Assembly (NCBI RefSeq): GCF_048771995.1
Contig: NC_133059.1
Location: 3,523,001-3,587,000, forward strand
Source of the DNA: Taeniopygia guttata
Taxonomy: Eukaryota; Chordata; Aves; Passeriformes; Estrildidae
Reading direction: 5' to 3'
Length of the DNA: 64,000 nucleotides
This document shows positions 12,801 through 20,310 of this stretch, piece by piece. The first letter of the stretch is position 1. Each line of letters opens with the position of its first letter. Made by a program: the position numbers and the translations under genes. The notes beneath the pieces are model-generated. The model saw nothing but the letters and a program-made list of their open reading frames with translations. It was not told where the DNA came from and ran no database searches.

Positions 12801-15800
12801 AGTTTAACCCAGTCACTCCCAGTCTAACCCGTTTAACCCCTTCCCCCCCAGATGCTGGCCGAGGACGCCGAGGCGGGCGCAGTGCCTGCCGCTCTGTCCC
12901 AGTTTAACCCAGTTTCTCCCAGTTTAACCCAGTTTGCTCCATCCCAGTTTAACCCAGTCCATCCCAGTTCCCCCAGTCTAACCAGTTTAACCCCTTCCCC
13001 CCCAGATGCTGGCCGAGGACGCCAAGGCGGGCGCAGTCCCTGCCGCTCGGTCCCAGTTTAACCCAGTTTAACCCAGTTTAACCCATCCCAGTCAATCCCA
13101 GTTTAACCCAGTCCATCCCAGTCCATCCCAGTCTAACCAGTTTAACCCCTTCCCCCCCAGATGCTGGCCGAGGACGCCGAGGCGGGCGCTGTCCCTGCCG
13201 CTCTGTCCCAGTATAACCCAGTTTAACCCAGTTTCTCCCAGTTTAACCCATCCCAGTTCACCCAGTTTAACCCCTTCCCCCCCAGATGCTGGCCGAGGAC
13301 GCCGAGGCGGGCGCAGTGCCTGCCGCTCTGTCCCAGTTTAACCCAGTTTAACCCAGTTTCTCCCAGTTTAACCCATCCCAGTCCATCCCAGTCCATCCCA
13401 GTTCACCCAGTTTAACCCATTTAACCCCTTCCCCCCCAGATGCTGGCCAAGGACACCGAGGCAGGCGCAGTCCCTGCCGCTCTGTCCCAGTTTAACCCAG
13501 TTTCTCCCAGTTTCTCCCAGTTTCTCCCATCCCAGTCCATCCCAGTTTAACCCAGTCCATCCCAGTCTCTCCCAGTTGACCCAGTTCACCCAGTTTAACC
13601 CCTTCCCCCCCAGATGCTGGCCGAGGACGCCGAGGCGGGTGCAGTGCCTGCCGCTCTGTCCCAGTTTAACCCAGTTTATCCCAGTTTGCTCCATGCCAGT
13701 CGCTCCCAGTCCATCCCAGTTCACCCAGTCTAACCAGTTTAACCCCTTCCCCCCCAGACACTGGCCGAGGACGCCGAGGCGGGCGCAGTCCCTGCTGCTC
13801 TGTCCCAGTTTAACCCAGTTTAACCCAGTTTAACCCAGTTTCTCCCAGTTTAACCCATCCCAGTTCCCCCAGTCTAACCCATTTAACCCCTTCCCCCCCA
13901 GATGCTGGCCGAGGATGCCGAGGCGGGTGCAGTCCCTGCCGCTCTCTCCCAGTTTCTCCCAGTTTAACCCAGTTTCTCCCAGTTTAACCCAGTTTCTCCC
14001 AGTTTAACCCAGTTTCTCCCATCCCAGTTTAACCCAGTTTAACCCAGTTCACCCAGTTTAACCCTTTCCCCCCCAGATGCTGGCCGAGGACGCCGAGGCG
14101 GGCGCAGTGCCTGCCGCTCTGTCCCAGTTTAACCCAGTTTAACCCAGTTTAACCCAGTTTAACCCAGTTTAACCCATTTTAACCCAGTTTCTCCCATCCC
14201 AGTCCATCCCAGTTTAACCCAGTCCATCCCAGTCGCTCCCAGTCCATCCCAGTCCATCCCAGTCTAACCCATTTAACCCTTTCCCCCCCAGATGCTGGCC
14301 GAGGATGCCGAGGCGGGCGCAGTGCCTGCTGCTCTGTCCCAGTTTCTCCCAGTTTAACCCAGTTTCTCCCAGTTTAACCCATCCCAGTCCATCCCAGTCT
14401 AACCAGTTTAACCCCTTCCCCCCCAGATGCTGGCCGAGGACGCCGAGGCGGGCGCGCAGGACGAGAAGGAGCTGCAGGAGCTGCGCAAACAGGGCATCGA
14501 CCCCCTGCCCAAACCCCCCCCGGGCGTGGGGCTGCTGCCCACCCCCCCCCGGCCCCCCTCCCCCCCCCGCGGCCTGCCCCTCCCCCCCCCGCCCCCCCTG
14601 CCCCTCCCCCCGCCCCTGGAGCCCCCCCTGGAGCCCCCCCCGGACCCCTTCAAGAAGATCCCGTCGCTCTTCGAGATCGTCGTGCGGCCCACGGGGCAGC
14701 TGGCCGAGAAGCTGGGGGTCAGGTGGGCACAGCTGGGCACACCTGGGATACACCTGGGCACAGCTGGGGCACCTGGGGGCACCTGGGGGCACCTGGGCAT
14801 GGCTGAGATCACACCTGGGGCACAGCTGGGGCACCTGGGGGCACCTGGGATACAGCTGGGCATACCTGGGGGCAGCTGGGCACACCTGGGGCACACCTGG
14901 GGGCACCTGGGGTACACCTGGGTACATCTGGGGTACACCTGGGCACAGCTGGGGACACCTGGGGACACACCTGGGGGCACCTGGGATACAGCTGGGCATA
15001 CCTGGGGGCAGCTGGGCACACCTGGGGCACACCTGGGGGCACCTGGGGGGCACCTGGGCACACCTGGGGGCACCCGGACACAGCTGGGCACAGCTGGGGG
15101 CAGCTGGGCGTCAGGTGGGCACAGCTGGGCACACCTGGGGGCACCTGGGTACACCTGGGGCACAGCTGGGGACAACTGGGCACACCTGGAGCACAACTGG
15201 GGACAACTGGGCACACCTGGAGCACAACTGGGGACAACTGGGGCACACCTGGGGGCACCTGGGTACAACTGCGGGCACCTGGGGGCACCTGGGCACAGCT
15301 GGGATACACCTGGGGGCACCTGGGGACACACCTGGGGGCACCTGGGCACACCTGGGTGCAACTGGGCATGGCTGAGATCACACCTGGGCACACCTGGGGC
15401 ACACCTGGGCACACCTGGGGGTCAGGTGGGCACAGCTGGCACACCTGGGGGCAGCTGGGGAACACCTGGGGGCACCTGGGCACACCTGGGGGCAGCTGGG
15501 GGCACAGCTGGGATACACCTGGGTACATCTGGGCATGGCTGAGATCACACCTGGGCACAGCTGGGGGTACCTGGGGCACACCTGGGGCACTCCTGGGGCA
15601 CCAATTTCATTCCCAATTTTCCCACTTTCCCGTCTTTTCTTCCCATTCCCATCCCAATTTTCCCCATTTTTCTCCCAATTTCCCCGTTCCCATCTAAATT
15701 TCCCCATTTTTCCCGTTTTTCTCCCAATTTCCTGTTTTTCCCCCAATTTCACTCCCGTTTTCCCGTTTTTCCCGTTTTTCCCCCGTTTTTCCCCAATTTC

Positions 15801-18800
15801 ACTCCCGTTTTTCCCCCGTTTTTCCCATTTTTCCCAATTTCACTCCGTTTTCCCCCTTTTTTCCAGGCACCCGGGGCCGCCCCCCCCGCGCTTCCCGGGC
15901 CCCCCCGGGGCGCCGCCCCTCCCCCACCCCGAGCTGGGGGGGGGGTTCGAGGAGCCGCCCCTCCCCCACCCGGGGCTGCCCCCCCCGGGCTTCTACGAGG
16001 GGGGAGGGGCGTTCTACCCCCCCGAGGGGCTGGAGAGGGAGACCCCCCCGGGGGGGAGGGGCCAGGTGAGCGGGGGGGGGGGGAGGGGAGATTGGGGTGG
16101 GGGAGGGGCAATTGGGGTGGGGGAGGGGAGATCCGGGGTGGGGGAGGGGGAAATTGGGGTGGGGGAGGGGAAATTGGGGTGGGGGAGGGGAAATTGGGGT
16201 GGGGGAGGGGAGATCCGGGGTGGGGGAGGGAAAATCCCGGGAAAATGGGGGGGGAGGGGGGCAGGTGATCCCCAAATCCCCCAATTCCAGCCCAAAACTC
16301 CCAATCCCACCCCAAACTCCCCAATCTCACCCCAAACCCACCATTTCCACCCCAAACTCCCCAATTCCACCTCAAATCCCCCAATCTCACCCCAAACCCC
16401 CAATTCCACCCCAAAATCCCCTCTCCCCACCCCAAATCCCCCATTTCCACCCCAAACTCCCCCATTTCCACCCCAAATCCCCTCTCCCCACCCCAAATCC
16501 CCCATTTCCACCCCAATCCCACCCCAAATCCCCTCTCCCCACCCCAAATCCCCCAATCCCACCCCAAATCCCCCATTTCCACCCCAAATCTCCCATTTCC
16601 ACCCCAAATTCCCCATTTCCACCCCAAATCCCCTCTCCCCTCCCCAAATCCCCCATTTCCACCCCAATTCCACCCCAAATCTCCCTCTCCCCACCTCAAA
16701 TCCCCCAATCTCACCCCAAACCCCCCAATTCCACCCCAAATCCCCCATCTCCACCCCAATCAAACCCCAAATCCCCTCTCCCCACCCCAACCCCCCCTCT
16801 GCCCCCAACAAACCCCCAAAATCTCCTTTTTTCCCCCAAACAGACGACGACTTCGCCTCCTACGCCGCGGCCGAGGGCCCCGGGGGGGATCCGCGCTTCC
16901 CCGAGGGGTCCCTGGAGGCCGAGGGCGGCCCGGGGGTCCCGGGGGGCCCCGGGGGGGTCCCGGGGGGTCCCGGGGGGGTCCCGGGGGGTCCCGGGGGGGG
17001 TCCCGGGGCCCTGGCGGAGCTGCTGCCGTCGGCGCAGCGCGCGCTCTTCCTGCGCATCCGCCACAAGCAGCGGCACGAGGAGCGCGGCCGGAGGGCGGCC
17101 GAGGGCGGCCGGGGAGAGCGGCAGCACGAGGAGGGTGAGCCGGACCCCAAATCCGGGTTCTGAGCCCCGAAATTCGGGTGTGAGCCTCGAAATCCTCATC
17201 CTGAGCACCGAAATCCTCATCCTGAGCTGAGCCCCAAAATCCCAGTCCTGAGCCTAAAATCCCTGTCCTGAGCTGGTCCTGAAATCCCAGTCCTGAGCCG
17301 GACCCCACATCCCGGTCTGAACCCCGAAATTCGGGTCTGAGCCCCGAAATTCTCATCCTGAGCCCCGAAATTCTCATCCTGAGCTGAGCCCCAAAATCCC
17401 GGTCCTGAGCCCCGAAATCCCGGTCCCAAGCCCCGAAATCTGGTCCTGAGCACCGAAATTCGGGTCTGAGCCCCAAAATTCCAGTCCTGAGCTGAGCCCC
17501 GAAATCCCGGTTCTGGGCCCCAAAATCCCGGTCCCGAGCCCAAAATTCGGGTCTGAGCCCTGAAATCCTCACCCTGAGCCTAAAATCCCGGTCTGAGCCC
17601 CGAAATTCTCATCCTGAGCCCCGAAATCCTCACCCTGAGCCTAAAATCCCGGTCCTGAGCCGGACCCCAAATCCCGGTCCTGAACCACAAAGTTCGGGTG
17701 TGAGCCCCGAAATTCTCATCCTGAGCCCCGAAATTCTCATCCTGAGCACCGAAATTCGGGTCTGAGCCCCGAAATTCTCATCCTGAGCCCCAAAATCCTC
17801 ACCCTGAGCCTAAAATCCCAGTTCTGAACCCCAAAATTCTGGTCTGAGCCCCAAAATCCTCATCCTAGGCACTGAAATTTGGTCCTGAACCCCAAAATCC
17901 CGGTCCCAAGCCCCAAAATTCGGGTCTGAGCCCAAAAATCCTCACCCTTAGCCCCGAAATTTGGTCCTGAACCCTGAAATCCCGGTCCCGAGCCCCAAAA
18001 TCTGGTCCTGAGCTGAGCCCCGAAATTCTCATCCTGAGCCCCGAAATCCTCATCCTGAGCTGAGCCCCAAAATCCCGGTCCTGAGCTGAGCCCCAAAATC
18101 CCGGTTCTGAGCCCCAAAATCCTCATCCTGAGCTATTATTTCTCTTTCTATTTTAATATTTATTTCTAGTTTCATTTCTATTTTAATATTTATATTTATA
18201 TTTATATTTATATTTATATTTATATTTACATTTACATTTACATTTACATTTACATTTAATTTACATTTCTGCCCCCCTCCCAGCAGACCCCGGCAGTTGG
18301 TACTCGAGCGACGAGGACGACGCCGACGGCGGCAGCGGCAGCGTCTCCTCCATCCTCAAATCGCTGCGGCAGCAAAGCTCCGCCCGAGCCCCCAACGCAC
18401 CGGGGGACCCCCCGAGCGACCCCCGCCTGCCGCGGCCGCCCCGGCCCGCCGGGCCCCGGCCCCGGGACCCGCGGCTGGCCCGGAACCGGGAACCCAGTCC
18501 CGAGTCCGGTCCGTGGGACCCGCGGCTGGCCCGGAACCGGGAACCGAGCCCCGAGCCCGGTCCGTGGGACCCCCGTTTGTCCCGGAACCGGGAGCCGAGC
18601 CCCGACCCCGGCCCGTGGGATCCCCGTTTGTCCCGGAACCGAGAGCACAGTCCCGAGCCCGGCCCGTGGGACCCGCGGCTGGCCCGGAACCGGGAACCGA
18701 GCCCCGAGTCCGGTTGGAACCCGCGTTTGTCCCGAAACCAGGAGCCCAACCCCGATCCCGGTTGGGACCCCCGTTTGTCCCGGAACCGGGAGCCCAGCCC

Positions 18801-20310
18801 CGATCCCGGTCCGTGGGATCCGCGTTTGTCCCGAAACCAGGAGCCCAACCCCGATCCCGGTTGGGACCCCCGTTTATCCCGGAACCGGGACCCCAGCCCG
18901 GATCCCGGTCCCTGGGACCCCCGTTTATCCCGGCACCGGGAGCCCAGTCCCGAGTCCGGTTGGGATCCGCGGCTGGCCCGGAACCGGGAGCCCAGTCCCG
19001 ATCCCGGTCCCTGGGACCCCCGTTTATCCCGGAACCGGGACCCCAGCCCGGATCCCGGTCCCTGGGACCCCCGTTTGTCCCGGCACCGGGAGCCCAGCCC
19101 CGATCCCGGCCCCTCGGACCCCCGTTTGGCCCGGCACGGCCCCCGCCCGGAGCCCGTTCCCCGGGGCGGAGCCGAGGATGAGGATGGCGAGCGGATCCCG
19201 CGGGACAAAGCTCTGCCCATCCCCCTGGAAGCCGCTCCGGGACAGACCCCGCGGGACCCCCGGCGCGACCCCCGCCGCTTCCCGCAGCTCCGCGGGGACG
19301 CGGCGGCTCCGGTGCCGCTGCCGCTGCCGCCGTTCGCCCGCTCCGTGCTCTGGAGCCCCGAGGATCTCATCCCGGTGCCCGTTCCGCGGCAGGACCCGTG
19401 TCCGCTCCCGGTGGGCTCCGGTGCCGACCCCCGGCTGCTCCGGCCGGCCCCCGGCCCCTCGGACCCGCGGCAGCCGCGACCCGCGACCACCGGCGGCGAC
19501 CCCGGCCCGGCGCTGCCGGACTTCGAGCTGCTCTCCAGGATCCTCCAGAGCGTCGCCGCTTCCTCCTCCTCCTCCTCTTCCTCCTCCTCCTCCTCCTCCT
19601 CCTCCTCGGGGGACAAGCCCAGCGACCCCCGCGTCAGGAAAGCTCCTCCCGCCGACCCGCGGCTGCAGAAACCGCCGGAGGGTGGAAATAATTCCCAAAA
19701 AGCGCCGGAATTCGGGAATCAGCCCCGGGACTCACCGGACACCGATCCCGGTCCCGCCATCGCTCCGTACGACCCGCGGCTGAGCTGGACCGGCGGTTCC
19801 GCCCAGAGCAGCAGCGTCCTGAGCGCCATCAGCCTGTACGACCCGCGCACGGCCAGTCCGGGCAAAGAGGCCCAAAACGACGCGAATTCAGCCCAAAAAA
19901 GCGACGCGCCGAAAGCGGCCAAAGCCAAAGAGCCGCCGCCGTTCGTGCGGCGCTCGGCGCTGGAGCATCCCGAGAGCGGCTCCGGCGGTACCGGCGGCAC
20001 CGGCGGCACCGAGCGGGCGGAGCCCACGGACCGCTACAACAGCTACAACCGACCCCGCGCTAAAAGCGCCGCTCCCGGGGACACCGGCGGCGCCCCGGCC
20101 GCCCTGCACAGCCTCCCGGTGCCCCCCGTGTTCGGCCCGGCCCGGCCCGGCCCCGGCCCCGGCACCGGCACCGGCACCGGCACCGGCACCGGCAGCCCCT
20201 TCCCGGGGGGCAGCCCCGGCCCGGAGCCCCCCGGGGATGGGGCGGACAAAGGGTCGCTCAAGGACGTGTTCAAAGGCTTCGACCCCACGGCCTCGCCCTT
20301 CTGCCAGTGA
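761..20310 (+). CDS. ZC3H4: ZC3H4, CCCH zinc-finger protein 4 (5' part missing), 12 exons
   Basis: Nuclear RNA-binding protein; with WDR82 it forms the Restrictor complex that ends early and non-coding transcription by RNA polymerase II (known for the family). Exons seen: 761-868, 2318-2525, 3473-3603, 5202-5295, 7054-7175, 8742-8840, 9576-9687, 10715-10824, 14427-14722, 15867-16065, 16844-17134, 18284-20310. In order they give an acidic Ser/Tyr-rich segment, RG-rich blocks alternating with [12 protein letters not shown] repeats, three CCCH fingers, a proline-rich stretch, the conserved [20 protein letters not shown] block, PSAQRAL(F)LRI, and a DPRL-repeat C terminus ending [13 protein letters not shown] like the human protein. 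Phases agree at every junction except 16065/16844, which is off by one base. The start codon and first exons lie before the window. ZC3H6 is the nearest alternative, but the C terminus fits ZC3H4. Confidence 0.97.
850..1200 (+). repeat. ZC3H4: 69-bp repeat carrying a ZC3H4 exon end and its donor
   Basis: TACAGCCCGGCCTATCCC|GT recurs with donors at 869, 938, 1007, 1099 and 1168. The first units are exactly 69 bp (23 codons) and open, so using the second or third donor would lengthen the protein in frame by one or two units ending EYSPAYP. Confidence 0.85.
1205..2317 (+). repeat. ZC3H4: Repeat carrying the next ZC3H4 acceptor and exon start
   Basis: Units of about 90-160 bp mix GGGAATTTTTGGGAATTCC runs with ATTCCCAGTGCCACCAG, the acceptor and first codons of the exon at 2318. 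Nine decoys (AG ends near 1273, 1376, 1529, 1631, 1743, 1836, 1939, 2031, 2183) precede the real one; several also carry the next codons. Confidence 0.85.
2318..2525 (+). CDS. ZC3H4: ZC3H4 exon: first [12 protein letters not shown] block
   Basis: 208 nt, enters in phase 0 and leaves one base. Encodes [15 protein letters not shown], an acidic run, and [19 protein letters not shown]. The acceptor TTCCCAG at 2317 is the last of about ten near-identical copies in the upstream intron. It is chosen because only this copy leads into the acidic conserved coding sequence. Confidence 0.92.
2530..3465 (+). repeat. Pyrimidine-rich minisatellite, ZC3H4 intron
   Basis: From about 2640, units around CCCCATTATTTCCCCGTTAT fill the intron up to the branch region. 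They form one very long polypyrimidine tract before the acceptor at 3472. No coding content. Confidence 0.8.
3473..3603 (+). CDS. ZC3H4: ZC3H4 exon: RG-rich block 1
   Basis: 131 nt, enters after one base and leaves in phase 0. Encodes [20 protein letters not shown] followed by an acidic tail ending EEEELE-like residues; the Arg-Gly repeats match the human RGRG region. Acceptor GTCGGCAG, donor GTCAGC. The following intron becomes a 22-bp minisatellite. Confidence 0.88.
3620..4725 (+). repeat. 22-bp GAATTC minisatellite, ZC3H4 intron
   Basis: Near-perfect units of GGGGGAATTCTGACCCAATC with CCATCCC or CTTCCC variants, nearly 50 copies. It creates very long open frames on the minus strand that are repeat artefacts. 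Confidence 0.9.
4725..5195 (+). repeat. TTTGGGATGA/TTTGGGCTGA minisatellite, ZC3H4 intron
   Basis: 10-11-bp units alternate TTTGGGATGA, TTTGGGCTGA and TTTGGGGTGG up to the acceptor at 5201. Confidence 0.85.
5202..5295 (+). CDS. ZC3H4: ZC3H4 exon: second [12 protein letters not shown] block
   Basis: 94 nt, enters in phase 0 and leaves one base. Encodes [16 protein letters not shown], then [15 protein letters not shown]. The human protein has [13 protein letters not shown] followed by SKELNQYRR at this place. Acceptor GTTCCCAG, donor GTGAGA. Confidence 0.93.
5305..7050 (+). repeat. Two C-rich minisatellites, ZC3H4 intron
   Basis: 5305-6250 is CCCAAATCCAGCCCAAATCC; 6255-7040 is CCCAATTCCCAATTCCCACC. 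Both are simple short units with no stops in some frames, which produces proline-rich artefact frames. Confidence 0.85.
7054..7175 (+). CDS. ZC3H4: ZC3H4 exon: RG-rich block 2
   Basis: 122 nt, enters after one base and leaves in phase 0. Encodes an Arg-Gly tract and then [15 protein letters not shown], matching the human NDDEDFYDEDMG segment before the zinc fingers. Acceptor CCGTTGCAG, donor GTGAGC. Confidence 0.91.
7185..8735 (+). repeat. 28-bp and 43-bp minisatellites, ZC3H4 intron
   Basis: 7185-8400: units of about 28-30 bp around CCCAAATTCCCGGGATTTCT and GCCCCAGA. 8400-8690: about 43-bp units around CCAAATTCCTGGCATTTTCC. A short T-rich tract then leads to the acceptor at 8741. Confidence 0.85.
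8742..8840 (+). CDS. ZC3H4: ZC3H4 exon: start of CCCH finger 1
   Basis: 99 nt, phase 0 at both ends. Encodes [18 protein letters not shown]. The first two cysteines of finger 1 (C-x7-C) are here; the third Cys and the His are in the next exon, so the finger is split by an intron. Acceptor CACACAG, donor GTAAGG. Confidence 0.95.
8845..9570 (+). repeat. CACCTGGG and CACCTGTC minisatellites, ZC3H4 intron
   Basis: 8848-9325 is a 12-bp GGCACACCTGGG array, probably seeded by the exon end GCACCTGG|GTAA. 9335-9570 is CACCTGTCCCT/CACCTGTGTCT. Every unit holds the E-box CACCTG. Confidence 0.82.
9576..9687 (+). CDS. ZC3H4: ZC3H4 exon: rest of finger 1 and all of finger 2
   Basis: 112 nt, 37 codons plus one base. 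Encodes [18 protein letters not shown] then [19 protein letters not shown], a complete C-x7-C-x5-C-x3-H finger. The exon ends CATGCACG and is followed by ATATCCTGCC, not GT. This is the 5' splice site of an AT-AC U12-type intron. Using it restores the expected Met-His-Gly-Asp-Phe-Pro junction exactly. Confidence 0.93.
9669..10250 (+). repeat. ZC3H4: Four copies of exon end plus U12 5' splice site
   Basis: GACAGCTGCCCCTACATGCACG|ATATCCTGC, broken here as CTACATGCACG then ATATCCTGC, occurs with splice points at 9688 (real), 9820, 9986 and 10152. Spacing is 132, 166 and 166 bp. Between copies are GGGTTAAACACGGGTTAGAC units. Confidence 0.9.
9688..10714 (+). other. ZC3H4: AT-AC (U12-type) intron of ZC3H4
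   Basis: The intron begins ATATCCTG (minor-spliceosome consensus RTATCCTT) and ends CCTTGAC, seven bases, CCAC|GGGATT. TTTTTCCTTGAC at 10695-10706 fits the U12 branch consensus TTCCTTRAC, with the branch A about 9 nt from the AC acceptor. There is no usable AG just before the exon and no GT at its start. With these borders one base carries over and the protein reads CPYMHGDFPCKL as in human. The first 560 bp hold three more copies of the exon end plus 5' splice site; 10255-10672 is a CCCCAAACCCACC-type minisatellite. Confidence 0.9.
10715..10824 (+). CDS. ZC3H4: ZC3H4 exon: CCCH finger 3
   Basis: 110 nt, entered after one base, ends in phase 0. Encodes [20 protein letters not shown] then [17 protein letters not shown]; the finger is C-x8-C-x5-C-x3-H. 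Donor AAG|GTATGG at 10825. Seven further copies of the last 55 or so bases plus a GT follow in the intron, so which donor is used cannot be told from sequence alone. Confidence 0.93.
10825..12345 (+). repeat. ZC3H4: Seven extra copies of the ZC3H4 finger-3 exon end with donor
   Basis: CTGCATGTTCTCCCACGCGC through GACAAG|GT recurs with donors near 10999, 11156, 11340, 11513, 11682, 11848 and 12141, spaced 160-290 bp. GGGCACACCTGGGCACA units separate the copies. Each copy starts inside the exon and runs on into intron. Confidence 0.9.
12350..14426 (+). repeat. ZC3H4: Twelve extra copies of a ZC3H4 acceptor and exon start
   Basis: TTCCCCCCCAG|ATGCTGGCC and the next 21 exon bases recur near 12491, 12676, 12850, 13004, 13160, 13285, 13438, 13613, 13757, 13899, 14075 and 14290 before the real one at 14425. 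Spacing is 125-215 bp, filled with CAGTTTAACCCAGTTTCTCC. After 30 exon bases the copies read GTGCCTGCC or GTCCCTGCC instead of the true exon. Confidence 0.9.
14427..14722 (+). CDS. ZC3H4: ZC3H4 exon: proline-rich segment and [10 protein letters not shown] block
   Basis: 296 nt, enters in phase 0, leaves two bases. Encodes [19 protein letters not shown], then [20 protein letters not shown], a proline-rich run, and [20 protein letters not shown]. The acceptor is the last of thirteen similar ones. Only this copy reads on into the conserved sequence; the others switch after 30 nt. Donor GTCAG|GTGGGC, itself copied twice downstream. Confidence 0.95.
14725..15860 (+). repeat. CACCTGGGGG minisatellite and C/T tract, ZC3H4 intron
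   Basis: 14725-15600 is an 11-13-bp CACCTGGGGGCACCTGGG array. It includes two further copies of the exon end GTCAG|GTGGGC near 15113 and 15421. 15600-15860 is T/C-rich (CCCGTTTTTCCC), serving as the polypyrimidine tract. Confidence 0.8.
15867..16065 (+). CDS. ZC3H4: ZC3H4 exon: Pro/Gly-rich, FYEGGG segment
   Basis: 199 nt, enters after two bases and would leave in phase 0. Encodes [20 protein letters not shown] and later [18 protein letters not shown], corresponding to the human NFYENFYQQQEGMEME region. Donor CAG|GTGAGC. Long G and C runs (10 G at 15936-15945) are present. The next exon needs one carried-over base that this exon does not supply, so a base may be missing from a homopolymer here. 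Confidence 0.83.
16066..16840 (+). repeat. G-rich then C-rich minisatellites, ZC3H4 intron
   Basis: 16070-16262: 19-20-bp units GGGGAAATTGGGGTGGGGGA, rich in G-runs that could form G-quadruplexes in the RNA. 16270-16835: units CACCCCAAATCCCCCATTTC. Confidence 0.82.
16844..17134 (+). CDS. ZC3H4: ZC3H4 exon: DDDFASY, PG-rich, [10 protein letters not shown] segment
   Basis: 291 nt ending with one carried base. The conserved frame reads [15 protein letters not shown], a GGPGGVP repeat, [17 protein letters not shown] and HEE, like human [17 protein letters not shown]. Acceptor CCAAACAG, donor G|GTGAGC. This frame requires one base from the previous exon, which does not provide it. Confidence 0.86.
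17140..18280 (+). repeat. GAGCCCCGAAAT minisatellite and TTTATA array, ZC3H4 intron
   Basis: 17140-18135: about 20-bp units GAGCCCCGAAATTCTCATCC. 18140-18260: an A/T island of TTTATA and TTTACA hexamers just before the NAGNAG acceptor. Confidence 0.82.
18281..18286 (+). promoter_or_regulatory. ZC3H4: NAGNAG tandem 3' splice site, ZC3H4 last exon
   Basis: CAGCAG just before the last exon. Splicing at the first AG gives EE-A-DPGSW, at the second EE-DPGSW; human EE-G-DTGNW favours the first. Both keep the frame. Confidence 0.6.
18284..20310 (+). CDS. ZC3H4: ZC3H4 last exon with expanded DPRL repeats and stop
   Basis: About 675 codons to TGA at 20308-20310. Begins [13 protein letters not shown] and SILKSLRQQ, then 13 tandem 16-17-residue units DPRL(A/S)RNREPSPxPGPW (about 18466-19130). 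Conserved blocks follow: [62 protein letters not shown] and [18 protein letters not shown] Ser run lies near 19560-19607. The acceptor is a NAGNAG (CAGCAG at 18281-18286). Using the first AG gives the length expected from human. Confidence 0.96.
18466..19130 (+). repeat. ZC3H4: Coding minisatellite: 13 DPRL(S/A)RNREPSP units
   Basis: In-frame 48-51-bp units inside the last ZC3H4 exon. Human has a few scattered DPRL motifs here; the tandem expansion is specific to this sequence as far as I can tell. Confidence 0.88.

Noticed and set aside
12491-14426. Series of genuine ZC3H4 exons or a tandem gene duplication
   Set aside because: Each copy keeps only 30 exon bases, and the sequence after it is repeat; there is one full exon.
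18140-18270. TTTATA array as a TATA promoter
   Set aside because: It is a hexamer repeat just before an acceptor inside ZC3H4, with no start site downstream.
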